DNA from: Neurospora intermedia
Lineage: Eukaryota > Ascomycota > Sordariomycetes > Sordariales > Sordariaceae
NCBI GenBank assembly: GCA_037102815.1
Contig: BTPP01000001.1
Span: forward strand, 2,443,001-2,507,000
Direction: 5' to 3'
DNA length: 64,000 bases
Part shown: piece by piece, positions 34,974 to 46,566 of the stretch
How the letters are laid out: each line of letters begins with the position of its first letter
Position numbering within the stretch: position 1 is the stretch's first letter
The notes under the pieces: generated by a model
The model's input: only the letters and a program-made list of their open reading frames with translations
What the model was told of the DNA's origin: nothing
Databases searched by the model: none
Made by a program: the position numbers and the translations under genes

Positions 34974-36850
34974 ATGGATGTCCACCTGCTTGTTTATGAC
35001 CTCTCACGAGGTTTGGCGAAACAAATGTCCGTCGGTCTCCTCGGTTTCCAGTTAGACGCTGTTTACCATACTTCGATTCAATTGAACGGAAGGGAATATG
35101 TGTACGATGGCAACATCGTCTCCATCATCCCGGGATCTTCGCACCTCGGGCGACCTTTGGAGGAGATGTATCTGGGAAAGACTGAGTGTAAGTATCTAGT
35201 CTCAGCACTATTCAAAAGTTCGATGTGCTGACAGTATTGCTTGTAGTGCCAATGGAAGTGATCGAGGAGTATTTAGATTCACTGAGGGAAATTTATACAG
35301 TCGAGGTAAGTGAGGATGGGATCCTACTTGCCTAAAGTGAGAACAGCCACTGACCGCCTCCTCGACAACAACAACAACAGACGTATGATCTCTGGACACA
35401 TAACTGCAACAACTTTTCTAATGACCTAGCGACGTTTCTCCTTGGAAAGGGCATTCCCGACTACATCGTCAACATGCCCCAGACGGTGCTTAGCTCGCCC
35501 ATGGGACAGATGCTAATGCCTATGCTCAACCAGCAAATTCACGCCAACAAGCGTGGCGGTGGAATTTTGGGTATTCAGCAAAACACCCCTGGGAGCACGT
35601 CTAAACCAAAAGCACAACTTCACCACCACGACGGCAAGGTTCACAATGTCACCAGCCTGAAAGAGCTCCAGTCTCTCTTGGAGAAGTTTCAGAACTCATG
35701 CGCCGTGGTCTTCTTCACTTCAGCAACCTGTCCACCATGCAAGGTGCTTTACCCTCTCTACGATGAGCTAGCAGCTGAGGTAGGGGACAAGGGTGTTTTG
35801 ATCAAGGTTGATGTCTCGGCCGCCTTTGACGTGGGAAGCGCATACTCGGTTAGCGCAACACCTACGTTTGTTACCTTTTTGAAGGGCAAGCAAGAAAACC
35901 GATGGAGCGGTGCAGACCGAGGAGCGCTGCAGGGAAACGTGCGTCTTCTGGTTCAGATGGCGTGGCCAGCTCATGCGCACCAGTCTTTGAACCTCCCAAC
36001 GTTCTCGAATCCTGGGACGAAACCGGTCCTCTACACTAAAGTCCCGCCGCTGGAGAAACTGCTTGCGAAAATGGGCTCAGACGCCGAGAACCCAGCAGTC
36101 CAGGGTGTGAAACATTTCATCGAGGCTCGATCGCAAGACGGACCTGCAGAGGCGACACTGCCCGATATGGCCGCCTTCACAACCTTTGTGCGCCAGTCAA
36201 TCAAGAACGTACCTACGGATACCCTCTTCACGGTCGTCGATTTGATGAGGATCGGTCTTGTCGATCCTCGCTTCAGCGGATATCTGGCCGAGGAGGTGGT
36301 ACACGGGACCGTTACAGCGCTGCTCGAGCACGTCAACGACCTGAAGGAGTGCCCATATGCTCTGCGCTTAGTTACCCTACAGATGGCTTGCAATCTCTTT
36401 TCCAGTCAACTGTACGCCGATGAGGTTCTCAGCAACGACAAGCTGCGAACTTGCCTCACGCAACTCGTTTCAGCCAGCTTCCTCGACGACAACCATAACA
36501 ACGTGCGGGTAGCAGCGGCATCTCTGCTTTTCAACATTGCGCTGGCGAACAGTCGCAAGAGACAGGATGGGCCGGGCGACGTGCTTCCGCAAGACGATCA
36601 GATCGAGCTGGCAGCCTCCATTCTGGAGGCCATTGTCCAGGAGGAATCTTCGGGTGAAGCGCTTGAAGGTATGCTGTTGGCTTTGGGATACCTTGCCTAT
36701 CAGATGCCACTTGACGGCGAGCTCTCGGACCTGTTGAGAACTATGGATGCTGGGAACAGCATTTTGGAAAAGAAGAAGGCTTTCCCTGATATGAAGTTGA
36801 TTGATGAGGTTGGGAGCGAGTTGTTGGGTAAAGGATTGAATAAGCCCTAG
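34974..36850 (+). CDS. PPPDE peptidase-thioredoxin-PUL domain protein
   Basis: Three exons (34974-35187, 35247-35305, 35381-36850) give 580 residues; introns are 59 and 75 nt. The N-terminal PPPDE (DeSI-like) papain-fold domain spans about 1-125 with the expected catalytic pair: His32 in AVYHTSI and Cys100 in HNCNNFS. A thioredoxin domain follows (about 170-290) with an intact CPPC redox site at 208-211. A PUL domain (about 300-575), an armadillo-like module known to bind the Cdc48/p97 ATPase, completes the chain. The PPPDE family includes deSUMOylating and deubiquitinating enzymes, so a role in removing SUMO/ubiquitin near Cdc48 is plausible but inferred. The ATG at 34974 is the first in frame after the CAAC context. 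It is divergent from gda1. Confidence 0.9.
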
Positions 36851-38183
36851 ACAAGAGAGGTGTGTATGGCGTTGGGTGATCGTGTCACGGAGGTGTTACT
36901 TGCAGTTACTGGAGTGTTGTCTAGCGTTCAGGCGTTTTTGCGAGGTGATGTGTGGTTCTGGCACACGGTTCGTTGTTCTCTTGGTTGTTGGTTGCTGGGT
37001 TGTGTTGGGAATTATCGTTTTCAGAAACATGTCGCTCGGATGGCGGCGTCTTGGCCGTCGAATGTTGCATAGAAATATCGAACAAGAAGACGTCCACTCA
37101 TGCGCGGACAGCGGTATGTACTCTGTTGTTTGTCTTCTTCGGCATCCATGAGTTTCGAGATACTGCTTACTTTGTCACCAGCGTCGAGTTTTTTATGTGA
37201 ATCCTGCTTGAAATCAAAGGAAAGAACCTACCTACTGCCGAAACCTGATCTGGACTTCCCCAACCCCAATGACGTATCACAGAGAAAGCGCGATCCAGTC
37301 TTGTTGATTTGGTAAACAACGGGAGCTGCCGTGGCAGGAAGAAAGACTCCGCCTGCCAAATGCACGTCAACAAACGGCCCACTAAACCCCTTGCAGAGCC
37401 CAGCCCATCTTGGCATCGAGGTCCTGTGGTACACGATCTCTGGTAGGGCAGGTTCAGCGTACCTGCATCCCGAGCTACTTGCATCATCGAAATTCGGCTC
37501 CTAGCTCGCAGAATCTGGGGAGGAATAAGCATTGAAACCTTTTTGGAGCAGGTTTGTGAACTTTTTTGCTTTTTCTCTCCGTCACTGCTCACTGAAGTCG
37601 CAATTCTGCTCCTCAAGCACCTTCAGCACGTATTGCGCTATCGGTTGTTTCTACCTACAAACAGCACGAGCGCGAGTCTCCCCCGGATTCGGCGCTACTG
37701 CAGGACACCAACACCATCCTTGGTTCGCCCTGGCAACTGCAACCCAGACGCCCCCCCATTGCAGTGTAAACATTGGCCCGATCCCTGCTCCCTTGTCACC
37801 AAAAGCATATGAATGTGGAAGTCGGGCGTGCCGTGCTGTAGGGCGTAGCGAGCCTTTCCCTTACACACGGCAGGTAGTCACACAGCTTCCACTTACACTA
37901 CAGCTCCCTCTACCTCTACCACAGCAGCACCACTACACCTACCTAGGTGCCTCGACCTCGCCTGCCTTTGTCAGTGTGGGTGGGCATCCAGGTTGGTGGT
38001 CTTCAATAAGTGGAAGCAGCAGCACCCCTCCCCAGCTCCCGCCCTACCTACCACCTTACGACTCGATCATTCAAGGATACTTAGCATCCATCTTACATGT
38101 TCAACCTTCTTCAACTGCGCTATCGCAACACCATTGTTGATATCGAGGATACTTTATACGAAATATCTTTGGAGCCGCGCCTC
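36851..38183 (+). other. 3' UTR and long leader before the kinesin gene
   Basis: The region holds the 3' UTR of the PPPDE-Trx-PUL gene and the promoter and 5' leader of the kinesin. The pyrimidine- and ACCTACC-rich segment 37860-38090 looks like a fungal 5' UTR. An in-frame upstream ATG at 38097 could extend the kinesin by 29 residues. Confidence 0.55.
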
Positions 38184-40203
38184 ATGCCGAACTCCCTCGA
38201 CGTCCACCAGCGGCAGACCCGCTCCAATGTCTCGACTCCGACTTTGCGTCCTCGAGATGACACGGCTTCATCTTTGGTTCCCAAGGACCCCGGGGCAAAT
38301 GTACGGGTGGTGGTGAGAGTAAGAGCATTTTTGCCTCGCGGTAAGTTGGAAATCCATGTGTTTATTTCACCACCAGACACTGCTCACTCTTATGCTAACA
38401 CGTATGCTTATCATAGAACTCGAGCGCAATGCTAAATGCATTGTTGAGATGGACCCGGCAACAGAACGAACATCTCTTCTGGTTCCCCAGGAGACAGACT
38501 TCGCTAATGCTCGAGGTGCCCGGTCTCGCAGGGTACTGGAGGAGAAGTCGTTTACCTTCGACAAAAGCTTCTGGAGTCATAATACAGAAGACGAGCATTA
38601 CGCGACACAGGAGCATGTCTACGACAGCTTGGGCGAGGAATTCCTCGATCACAACTTCGAAGGATACCACACCTGTATCTTTGCCTACGGTCAGACTGGC
38701 TCGGGAAAGTCTTACACCATGATGGGAACGCCCGATCAACCCGGACTTATCCCCAGAACTTGCGAAGATTTGTTCCAGCGCATTGCTTCCGCCCAGGACG
38801 AGACGCCCAATATCAGCTATAATGTCAAAGTCAGCTATTTCGAAGTTTACAATGAACATGTGCGAGACCTTCTCGCTCCCGTCGTGCCCAACAAGCCGCC
38901 ATACTACCTCAAAGTCCGCGAATCTCCTACTGAGGGCCCATATGTCAAAGACCTGACCGAGGTTCCCGTGCGAGGTCTCGAAGAGATCATCAGATGGATG
39001 CGTATTGGCGATAGAAGCCGCACAGTAGCCAGCACCAAGATGAACGACACCAGTAGCCGCAGCCACGCCGTCTTTACTATTATGCTCAAGCAGATTCACC
39101 ACGACCTGGAGACAGATGATACCACAGAGCGTAGCAGTCGTATCCGCCTTGTCGACTTAGCTGGCAGCGAGCGAGCAAAGTCCACCGAGGCCACTGGCCA
39201 ACGCCTCCGCGAAGGGAGCAATATCAACAAGTCCCTGACCACTCTGGGGCGTGTCATCGCCGCACTTGCCGATCCGAAGTCAAGCGCAAGCCGCCCTTCT
39301 TCTCCCGTAAAATCCGGAAGAGGACGAACACCAGGGCCAGCCAACTCGGTGGTCCCCTACCGTGACAGCGTTCTCACCTGGCTCCTCAAAGATTCCCTTG
39401 GCGGCAACTCCAAAACCGCCATGATAGCCTGCATCTCCCCCACCGACTATGACGAGACGCTCTCGACGCTCCGCTACGCCGACCAAGCCAAGCGCATTCG
39501 CACTCGTGCCGTGGTCAACCAAGTCGATGGCGTCAGCGCCGCCGAGCGCGACGCCCAGATTGCCGCCATGGCCGCCGAGATCCGCCAGTTACAGTTGGTT
39601 GTGAGCGACAGCCAAACCCGTGAGAAGAGCGCTCTCGACGCCGAACAGGAGCTCGAGGAATACCAAGCGCGTGTCCGAGGCCTGCAGCAGCTGATGGAGG
39701 AGAAGAGCCTGGTGGCCGAGGGCAAGATCCGATCTCTTCAAACGGAAAATGAAGCGTTGCGGTTGCATCTCAAGTTGGCCCTGGAGAGTCTTCGCAACCC
39801 CATCAAGGAGTCTTCGTTCCCCACGACCTCGCTGGCCATGTCCGCCGAGGACTCGACCGTGCCGCTGATGGCCATGGGTGAGGTTAGTACCGCCCACGGC
39901 CGAAAGATGGAAAATAAGTTGGTGGACGACCCCTTCGTCGACAGCAGCAGTGGCGTCACTAGTGATGACGATCAAGGCCTCATTTATGAACATGATGATG
40001 ATTATGACACTTACGAAGAAGAAGACGACGACGAAGAAGAAACAATTGATCTCAGCGAAAAAGCTCATGACATGAACGAGTATATGAGTGGCTTGCTCAA
40101 GGATTTGAGCATGTTTAGACGCAAGATCGGGGATGATAAGACGAGGTTTCTGGATGACTTGGGTGTCAGGAAACCGCTGGGGGTGAGGACTAATATCATA
40201 TGA
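38184..40203 (+). CDS. short kinesin-3 family motor (NcKin3-like)
   Basis: Two exons (38184-38340 and 38417-40203) encode 647 residues, or 676 if the upstream ATG at 38097 is used. I prefer 38184 because the motor core begins about 40 residues later and the upstream piece is not motor-like. The motor domain (about 38-420) has the P-loop GQTGSGKS at 144-151, switch I NDTSSRSHA, and switch II LVDLAGSERA. A Ser/Pro/Gly-rich insert (SSASRPSSPVKSGRGRTPGP) sits in the motor before the NSVVPYRDSVLTWLL helix. A coiled coil (about 440-530) and an acidic tail (around 570-610) follow. There is no FHA or PH domain, unlike full-length kinesin-3. This matches the description of Neurospora NcKin3, a dimeric motor associated with mitochondria. 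Cargo here is inferred. Confidence 0.9.
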
Positions 40204-41386
40204 TGACGAAGTTGGTCTGGATTCGACGTGTTTTGGTGAACGGATTGATGGGATAACGCAAGCAAGCCAGCAAGGAGTTTACGGACGGCGTTTTACAAAG
40301 GTTGGATGTATGATTCAACAAGTTTGGTCTTGGCGGCGTGGGATCTGTGGCTTGAGGAAGATGAGAAGGGCTTCAAAAGGAAGACGCAAAGGATAGGAAA
40401 GGAAAGCAGGTAAAAGCCATGGCGATGAGTGGAGTTTGGCCTGGACAAGGCGCGGCGGTACGGCATTTGCTTTCAACTTCACATTTCCTTTCTCTCAACA
40501 TTGTCTTCATTATACACCGGAGTTATGTACAACTTCTGACTTGGCGTGGCTTCGGGTTTTCTTTGGCAATATCTGTACTTCTTGAACTTCTATGGTATTC
40601 CCCGGGTATATCGTTTTTCTGCGGTCAGTTTAGGGCACAACGAGCATAATGCTCCATCAGGGACATTTTAGGTCTAAATCCATCAATGAAACTTGACTGA
40701 CACCCGCAACAAAAGAAGAGTATTCCCAGAATAGCGTGATGTGCACCCTCATTCATCCCTCTCTCTTTTCACGACGACAACGCCGAACTGAATAGATGAG
40801 TATGCGCCAGGACGAGCTGGTGACCGAAGCCAGGAAACTGGCCTTACTGTAAAACAAAAATCCCAATACGCCTCCTCCCCGTTATTTTCCTTATCCGTGT
40901 TCCATCATCCCTATCTCCTATAACAAGTGAAAGTACTCCAAACTAACGCCAAACTAAATGCCATCCATTCCTGCATCCTTCGGTTCGTCCATCTATGTTG
41001 TCCTGGGGAGCATTCTGGAATCATAAATGAATATTTGGATTCCACTGCAGTGAACGGCAAACGCTTTTCTTGGTTCCCCCGGTACTTCTGCAATGATGCT
41101 CGTGACGGGCTGACATCATCGCCGCCGCTATTTCTGATTTGCCCCCAGCTGTTGCAATCCCCCACTACAGTTTCGCTTGCGGTGTGCACATGGCGTTGTG
41201 CTAAACAAGAGGAACAAGCGATGCCTGTGTACTGACAGGTTGCTTCAGAAGGTTCAACGAGCACGCCGAGGCATCGTGGCGGTGTGTCGAAAAAAACTGT
41301 GTTCCTCCATCTTCAAGAGGAGGAGAGAAGCCTGATTGACCCTGGTTACAGCTTCTGGTAACTCTTCCTGGTGTCCTGCTTCCTCC
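40204..41386. other. convergent 3' region
   Basis: 1.2 kb between the kinesin stop and the stop of the minus-strand gene at 41387. It holds two 3' UTRs. Frames of about 100-117 codons on both strands (40911-41264) overlap each other and have no domain. Confidence 0.55.
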
Positions 41387-42268
41387 TCATTCATCCGCCT
41401 GTTGATCCGCCTGGTTATTTACCCAGTCCTGGACATTCTTTTGCGACTCTTTAGCACCAACGCGGGTGCGAGGAATTAGCATCTTCCTGCGAGGGGCCCC
41501 GGGAATCTCGGTGTAATCCCCTGTCACAGATGGCTGGTCATCCACCCAGCTTTGGACATCTTGACTTTGCACAGGAGGGGAGGGACTGCATTCTTTGGTG
41601 GTGGCGATTTTCTTCTTCTTTGGGGATGATACTTCCCGCGAGAAGGAGCCTGAGCTTTCTGTGCTGTCCGCCGATGCTTGTGTGTCCAAAGAGCCCTCCC
41701 TGGCATTTTTCCTTTCCAGGATTGTTGGAATCTTGATAATACGTGTCTCTCCTTCTGAGCTGCTGCTGCTACTGCTGCTGTTGCTGGATTTGGAGGAGGA
41801 GGAGGACGGCGCTCGGCGCTTTCGGTTGTTGTTGTTGGTTGTGTGCCTGACTTTGACCGGCTCTGAGATGAATGGCTCAGCATCGCTGTTGCCATCAGCA
41901 GCACCATTCCCGGCCAAAGGTTGCCCGTTGGGCATCACAATCTCCTTTTTTGGTTCCTCCGACTCCAGCACGCCCGAGTAGAGATTCATCTCGATGACCT
42001 GCGTGTCGACCTCCTCGTCATCATCAATCTCAATTCGAGCAGCCTTGGGGTCGGCTGCCATCAGCTCTTGCGTCTCGCGATTCGCACGGGCCATCTCCTC
42101 TAGAAAGCCGGGTAGCTTGCTGGCAAGCTCGGAGTTCCCAAGCGTGGAAAAGTCAACCCGCATATCAGGCTTGCGGGCAGGGTCAGCCTGTTGGGCGGTG
42201 TGAGGGCGAAGGTCAACGACTTCGTCCATGGCGTCGTTCATCTTGGGCCGAAATGCCATGATGGTCAT
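41387..42268 (-). CDS. NOPCHAP1/DUF4598-like nucleolar chaperone candidate
   Basis: A 293-residue single-exon protein. The conserved core is at about 40-102: STLGNSELASKLPGFLEEMA, then an acidic turn, then VIEMNLYSGVLE. This resembles the DUF4598 region of human NOPCHAP1 (C12orf45), which helps hand box C/D snoRNP core protein NOP58 to the R2TP assembly machinery. The rest is low-complexity: an Asn-rich then basic RKRR segment, a long poly-Ser run (about 155-175), and a KKKK segment, all typical of a nuclear or nucleolar protein. The C-terminus contains two similar pieces, QDVQSWVDDQ and KNVQDWVNNQ. I start at the ATG at 42268; another at 42259 is equally possible, and the frame is open upstream to 42421. 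The function is inferred from the short core only. Confidence 0.68.
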   Translation of the reverse strand: MTIMAFRPKMNDAMDEVVDLRPHTAQQADPARKPDMRVDFSTLGNSELASKLPGFLEEMARANRETQELMAADPKAARIEIDDDEEVDTQVIEMNLYSGVLESEEPKKEIVMPNGQPLAGNGAADGNSDAEPFISEPVKVRHTTNNNNRKRRAPSSSSSKSSNSSSSSSSSEGETRIIKIPTILERKNAREGSLDTQASADSTESSGSFSREVSSPKKKKIATTKECSPSPPVQSQDVQSWVDDQPSVTGDYTEIPGAPRRKMLIPRTRVGAKESQKNVQDWVNNQADQQADE

Positions 42269-44023
42269 GTCTCGACAGCTTGGGAGCCAGGGCAATGCCG
42301 TATGCTGAAGTGAGGATTGGTATGTGAGTGAGTGAACTGAGAAGGGGGTGAAAACGAAAGTTTCTGAGACGTATCGGCAAGAAATGTCAGTGGAAATTGT
42401 GGTGAAGTGGACGAAACTCAACGCACAGGGTTAGGGAAGCCCGAGTTGCATGACGTCGAAAAATTGCTGGTTCCTTTTCTTCAAAAGTGTTGAAGTGCCA
42501 GTTCTCGCAGCCGCCACGCTGGATTACAAGTCGAGGGAGTGTGTTTTTCAATGAACAGCTCGTGGGTGTCATGGTGAGAGTGAAGGTGATCTGAACTTGG
42601 GCCTCGGCCTGCGGATAACAGAAATTCAAGTGGATCCATACTACTACCACAACCTGAATCCTGGGATCGCCCTGGTCCCGACTGCAGGTGCCGAATTTCC
42701 TATGCTTCAGCGGGGTGCTCTGTTCGTTCCCAGCAGCGTTAGCGGAGAGGGATCCCACTAACAGATATGAATGAAAAGGCCCGGTGTAGCCTGTTATAAT
42801 GCTTATTAGGAAGCATCTCCAAACTTCATTTACACCGAGGGACGGGAGATGGTAAAGCCGCATCCTACTCATGCCCGACATACTGTGTACATCGCCGTTC
42901 TACCGTTTTCTACCTAGGTAATGAGTTCGGTGCTATCACATCTATGTACAGGCTATTACATCACACGCATTGATACATACCCTCTGTTGTTGTTTTGAGG
43001 TCCGCCTTGGTATATAGTGAGAGTTCCGCGTAGCCAGACACCGACCTCAAATGACCATGATACTATACAGAATAGCAACAGCGTTCCTGAAATACTGCCG
43101 GGATTTAGGGAGTTAAAGTACAGCAACTTTTACGACGTCTTACCACCCAGACCAATGCTTTACATTAGGTAACTATCCTACATACGTGCCCACAGATAGC
43201 TTTACTTGTATACTAGATGTGAATGCCGCAATCTTTTTCGTATCGTGGGATTTGGCACAACGGCCTCGCTCCTCCGCACCCTCCACACAACTGATACAAA
43301 TCTCGAAAGGACCCGCCGTTCGTCTGGGACCGTTGAAACGATGTCGAGCATGTGTGAGTGAGTCTGGCTTGAGAGCCGGTGATGTGACGTCTGCCAGGGC
43401 GGCTGTTGGTGGTTGAAACCTGGGGAACCTGATCCCCTGTCGCCTCTCTGACACCCCTCGTCAGCTGAAAGGCAGTGATAGTGTTTCATCTCGTCGGTCC
43501 GGGACGACACAGCATCCAACTGATGGAACGCGCAGAGGTACGCTCGGTAGCGATAGCCGCCGGCTCATTTGTTTTATGGTCACCTCAAACTTGTCCAATT
43601 CTGTCTCTTCATCTGTTCGTCCGATGTTCCAATTAGACCACACATCTAAATCTTGAATCAACTCATCATTTGTTAACGGTAACAGCCCAATAAAGAAGCC
43701 AACCAGCGTCGGCCATCACATTCGACACTCACAAGCTCACAGCAGCAAGCTGTCGCAGATTCCTACTATAGGCTCATAGCCCCTCCCCCTCACTTATTGC
43801 TTATGTACCTCTAGGGGTAAGGTAGCCACCCTCCTGAACCTACCCTCAGAAACACCACTCTCTCAGCCCTTCTCCTTTATTCTCAAGACATATATATTTC
43901 TATCCCTCCTCTCACTTAAAGTCGGTCGGAATTTATGGTACCGTGGGTCATCACCAACCTCTGGCATCACCCGACTATCTAGAAAGACACCCCTCTCGGC
44001 ATCACTCACCTCCCCTCTAAACG
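42269..44023. promoter_or_regulatory. divergent promoter region, NOPCHAP1-like and eIF4E2 genes
   Basis: 1.76 kb between two divergent starts, containing CTACCTAGGTA near 42911. The segment 43780-44020 upstream of the eIF4E gene is pyrimidine-rich, like a 5' UTR. The frame at 42387-42881 minus (164 codons) has no recognised domain. Confidence 0.55.
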
Positions 44024-45028
44024 ATGTCATCAAGACCAGGTCTCTTCACGCGCGGCCTCTCCGGCCTGTCGCAAAGTAACGATGCCAGCGTGAGCTCGCC
44101 AGCTGCAGAGCGGGATGACGCGAAGCGCAACTTCCTCAAGACGATGCGTCCTTTGCCGACGCAGCATTACTGGAACATTTGGTTCGATAGGTGTGTATTG
44201 AAAGTCTGCATGCATGTGCAATGTACAGTGGCTTCTAACACATTGCATCTGTACAGACCTGATAAGGACCAGCAGGGCAAGTCCGCCGATGGTAGCTACC
44301 ATTCGAACTTGGAGAAGCTCGGGTCCACGATCGAAAGCGTCCAGGATTTCTGGCGCTACAACAATAACATGCCCATCGAGAACATCAAGATGCGCGAGTC
44401 CATCTATCTGTTCAAGGCCGGATTCAAGCCTGTCTGGGAAGACCGCCGCAACATTCTCGGCGGTAGCTGGACCTTCCGCGTCCCCAAGGCCAACGGGGCT
44501 GATTTCTGGACTCGCGTGCAGCTCCTTGCTATTGGAGAGGAGTTGCAGGATGTGCTCGAAGAGGGTAAGATTCATATTAGTCCCTACTTTCTTCCTTGAT
44601 GATTTCAAGAGTGACCTCAGTTTTGACCAAAAAAAAACTAATAAAAAAGTAAAGGTGACCAGATCTGCGGCGTAGGCCTCTCGGTCCGTTTCAACGCCCA
44701 TCTGATTTCCATCTGGCACCGTGACGCATCCAAGCAAAAGTCCGTTGACGCCATTCTCCAATTGGTTCTCACCAAGGCCATCCCGGACGACTTTCCCCCA
44801 CTCAAGCCAGATAACTACTTTTACAAGAAGCACTCGGACCATGCGGGCTTCAACCCCTCGCCGGAGATGCAGGCCGTTCTGGACTCGCAAAAGGCGAGGG
44901 AGCAGCATGCTGCCGCTGTTGCGAAGGCTCAGGCAGAGGCGGCCCAGCAGACGACGGCCCATCAAGGGAGTCAGAGCCAGCCGGTACCACCCCAGATTGT
45001 TGAGGTGCCGCCTTCGGGCGAGGCATAA
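44024..45028 (+). CDS. class-II eIF4E (4EHP/eIF4E2-like) cap-binding protein
   Basis: Three exons (44024-44190, 44257-44564, 44655-45028) give 282 residues; introns are 66 and 90 nt. The eIF4E core spans about 40-225. Cap-stacking Trp116 lies in KPVWED and Trp88 in VQDFW. The position equivalent to Trp56 of classical eIF4E is Tyr70 (GSYHSNL), the substitution that defines the 4EHP class. The N-terminal WNIWF motif for partner binding is present. This class binds the mRNA cap more weakly than eIF4E and generally represses or tunes translation of selected mRNAs; here that is inference from sequence class. The C-terminal 55 residues are Ala/Gln-rich and likely disordered. The second intron ends in an unusual A-rich tract, AAAAAAGTAAAG, so its acceptor (44654) should be confirmed by cDNA. 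Confidence 0.87.
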
Positions 45029-45644
45029 GCTTGGATAATAGAATTTGACCGTCGTTGTCAAAGGCGACGACTTTATCAATAGTAAGGCTGTTGCTTTGAA
45101 GGGTTTCATGGACAAGGAAAACGGGGACAAATGCAAGGATGCACCCGAACACGAAGAAAGAAAGAAAGAAGAAAGAACACCAGCAGAGGCGACGTAAACT
45201 GAATCCTGGCGGGGAAACAGTTACTAAGCAACAAAACCGAATCGTCCAACTACAAGATTCAAATTTGTCTGATTATACAGGAGGGTAAAGTTGGTTAAGA
45301 TCTGCATTGTCTTGGGCGTTGGATCAGTTAGTGTATTAGTATGGGGGCACGATTCTTGAATACTGTTTCCAGAGATGCCTTGAAGATAACGTCAGTTACT
45401 TGTATCTTGGGTTTTGTTTTTTCCACATGTCATTTGCATGGAACCCCTTCAAATGTCGAGGGTGAAAGAATTGTACAGCTTGATAAGCATCATTGACTCA
45501 GCCCTACCAGCTACGAGGTTTTCCCTTAGTCAGCGAAGCATGAATGAACTCGCCTGGTATATCCTCTCTCTCTAAGGCCTATATGCACATCCGAAATCCC
45601 ACCTCTTATCTAACATGGGGACCCATGGAAACAACCTCCACCCG
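45029..45644. other. convergent 3' region
   Basis: 616 bp between the stop codons of the eIF4E2-like and dolichyldiphosphatase genes. It includes an AAAGAAAG-type purine tract at 45155-45177. No coding frame is supported. Confidence 0.6.
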
Positions 45645-46566
45645 TCACAATGCCTTCTTTCTCTCCTCCACCTCCCTCCTAGCAACCCTCTGCTCCTCCC
45701 ATTTCTCCCACCCAGCCTGCGGCAGATCCTCCTCAACAACCAGGTCCCGGACCCGAAACCACCTAACAACAGGGAAATCCAAGATCTGCCCCAGCAAGCC
45801 CGACTGCCGCACCACGTGCGTGACGACAAACCATGCAACCGCGCATAGCGTTCCCGCCCCGCAGCCCACCAGCACCTGCTTCTCCGTGTGATACCCCAGG
45901 TAGGTGCGGCTCCACGCCACAGCGCCCGCGAGCACCAGCGCCCCCAGGCTGGCGACGAAGCGGTGGGCAAAGGACCAGGGCTCGTGAGCGTAGCGCTCGA
46001 GGTCGGTGGCGCTGTCGGTTAGGGTCTTGAATAGCGACCCGTTCCCGCTTCCATTTGTAGTAGTCTTCACGTTTGTAACCTGCTTGTTCTTTTCCCTCTG
46101 CTTTTGTATCTGTTGTTGTTGCTGCTCCCTCGGTGTATGCCTCGCCAACAAGAACAGTCCCAACGCCACTGCCCAAAACGACACAAACTGCGCATGGCTA
46201 CTGGGCATCCCGTAACCCTTTCCTCCCGTCGAATGTATCCTGGCCGGTCGTTCCTCTTTAATCAGGCGCTTGAGCGCAAAGTTGGCGGCCTCGCAGGCGA
46301 GCTGGCCGGCAAACATGAGGATCACTTCGGCTTCGCGGGTGGACCAGATCAAGGTCGCGTAGACGACACAGAGCGCTTGCGGGACGAGGGCGAGCCATGC
46401 GCAGAGGAGGGAGATGGGGTCGTCTGGGTTCTAAAAGTTTGGATAGAGAGGTTAGCGAACCGTAATGTAGGAGGAATTGGGCGCGATAGAGGAGAGGAAG
46501 CCTGGAACGTACGTAGTATACATGGGTCAGGGACAGCGAGGCGAGAGGTGTCACGTTGTCGGCCAT
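45645..46566 (-). CDS. cax4: dolichyldiphosphatase (CAX4-like)
   Basis: Two exons, complement of 45645-46430 and 46513-46566, give 279 residues; the 82-nt intron runs GTACGT...TTTTAG. The first exon holds only 18 codons (MADNVTPLASLSLTHVYY), the usual N-terminus of this family. The PAP2 phosphatase motifs are in order: KRLIKEERP (K-x6-RP), PSSHAQ (the PSGH motif with Ser) and SRTYLGYH. At the place of the final acidic residue of the PAP2 triad the protein has Gln. The enzyme removes a phosphate from dolichyl pyrophosphate on the ER lumenal face, recycling the lipid carrier used in N-glycosylation. A hydrophilic Gln/Lys/Asn/Gly-rich insert (about 118-160) interrupts the catalytic core between the second and third motifs and is longer than in the yeast enzyme. 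Confidence 0.9.

Noticed and set aside
38395-39102. 235-codon frame antisense to the kinesin motor
   Set aside because: Overlaps conserved motor-domain codons, with no domain of its own.
44030-45136. 368-codon minus-strand frame across the eIF4E2-like gene
   Set aside because: Striking in length and open across both introns, but it has no domain and lies over conserved eIF4E exons. It is most likely a chance open frame.
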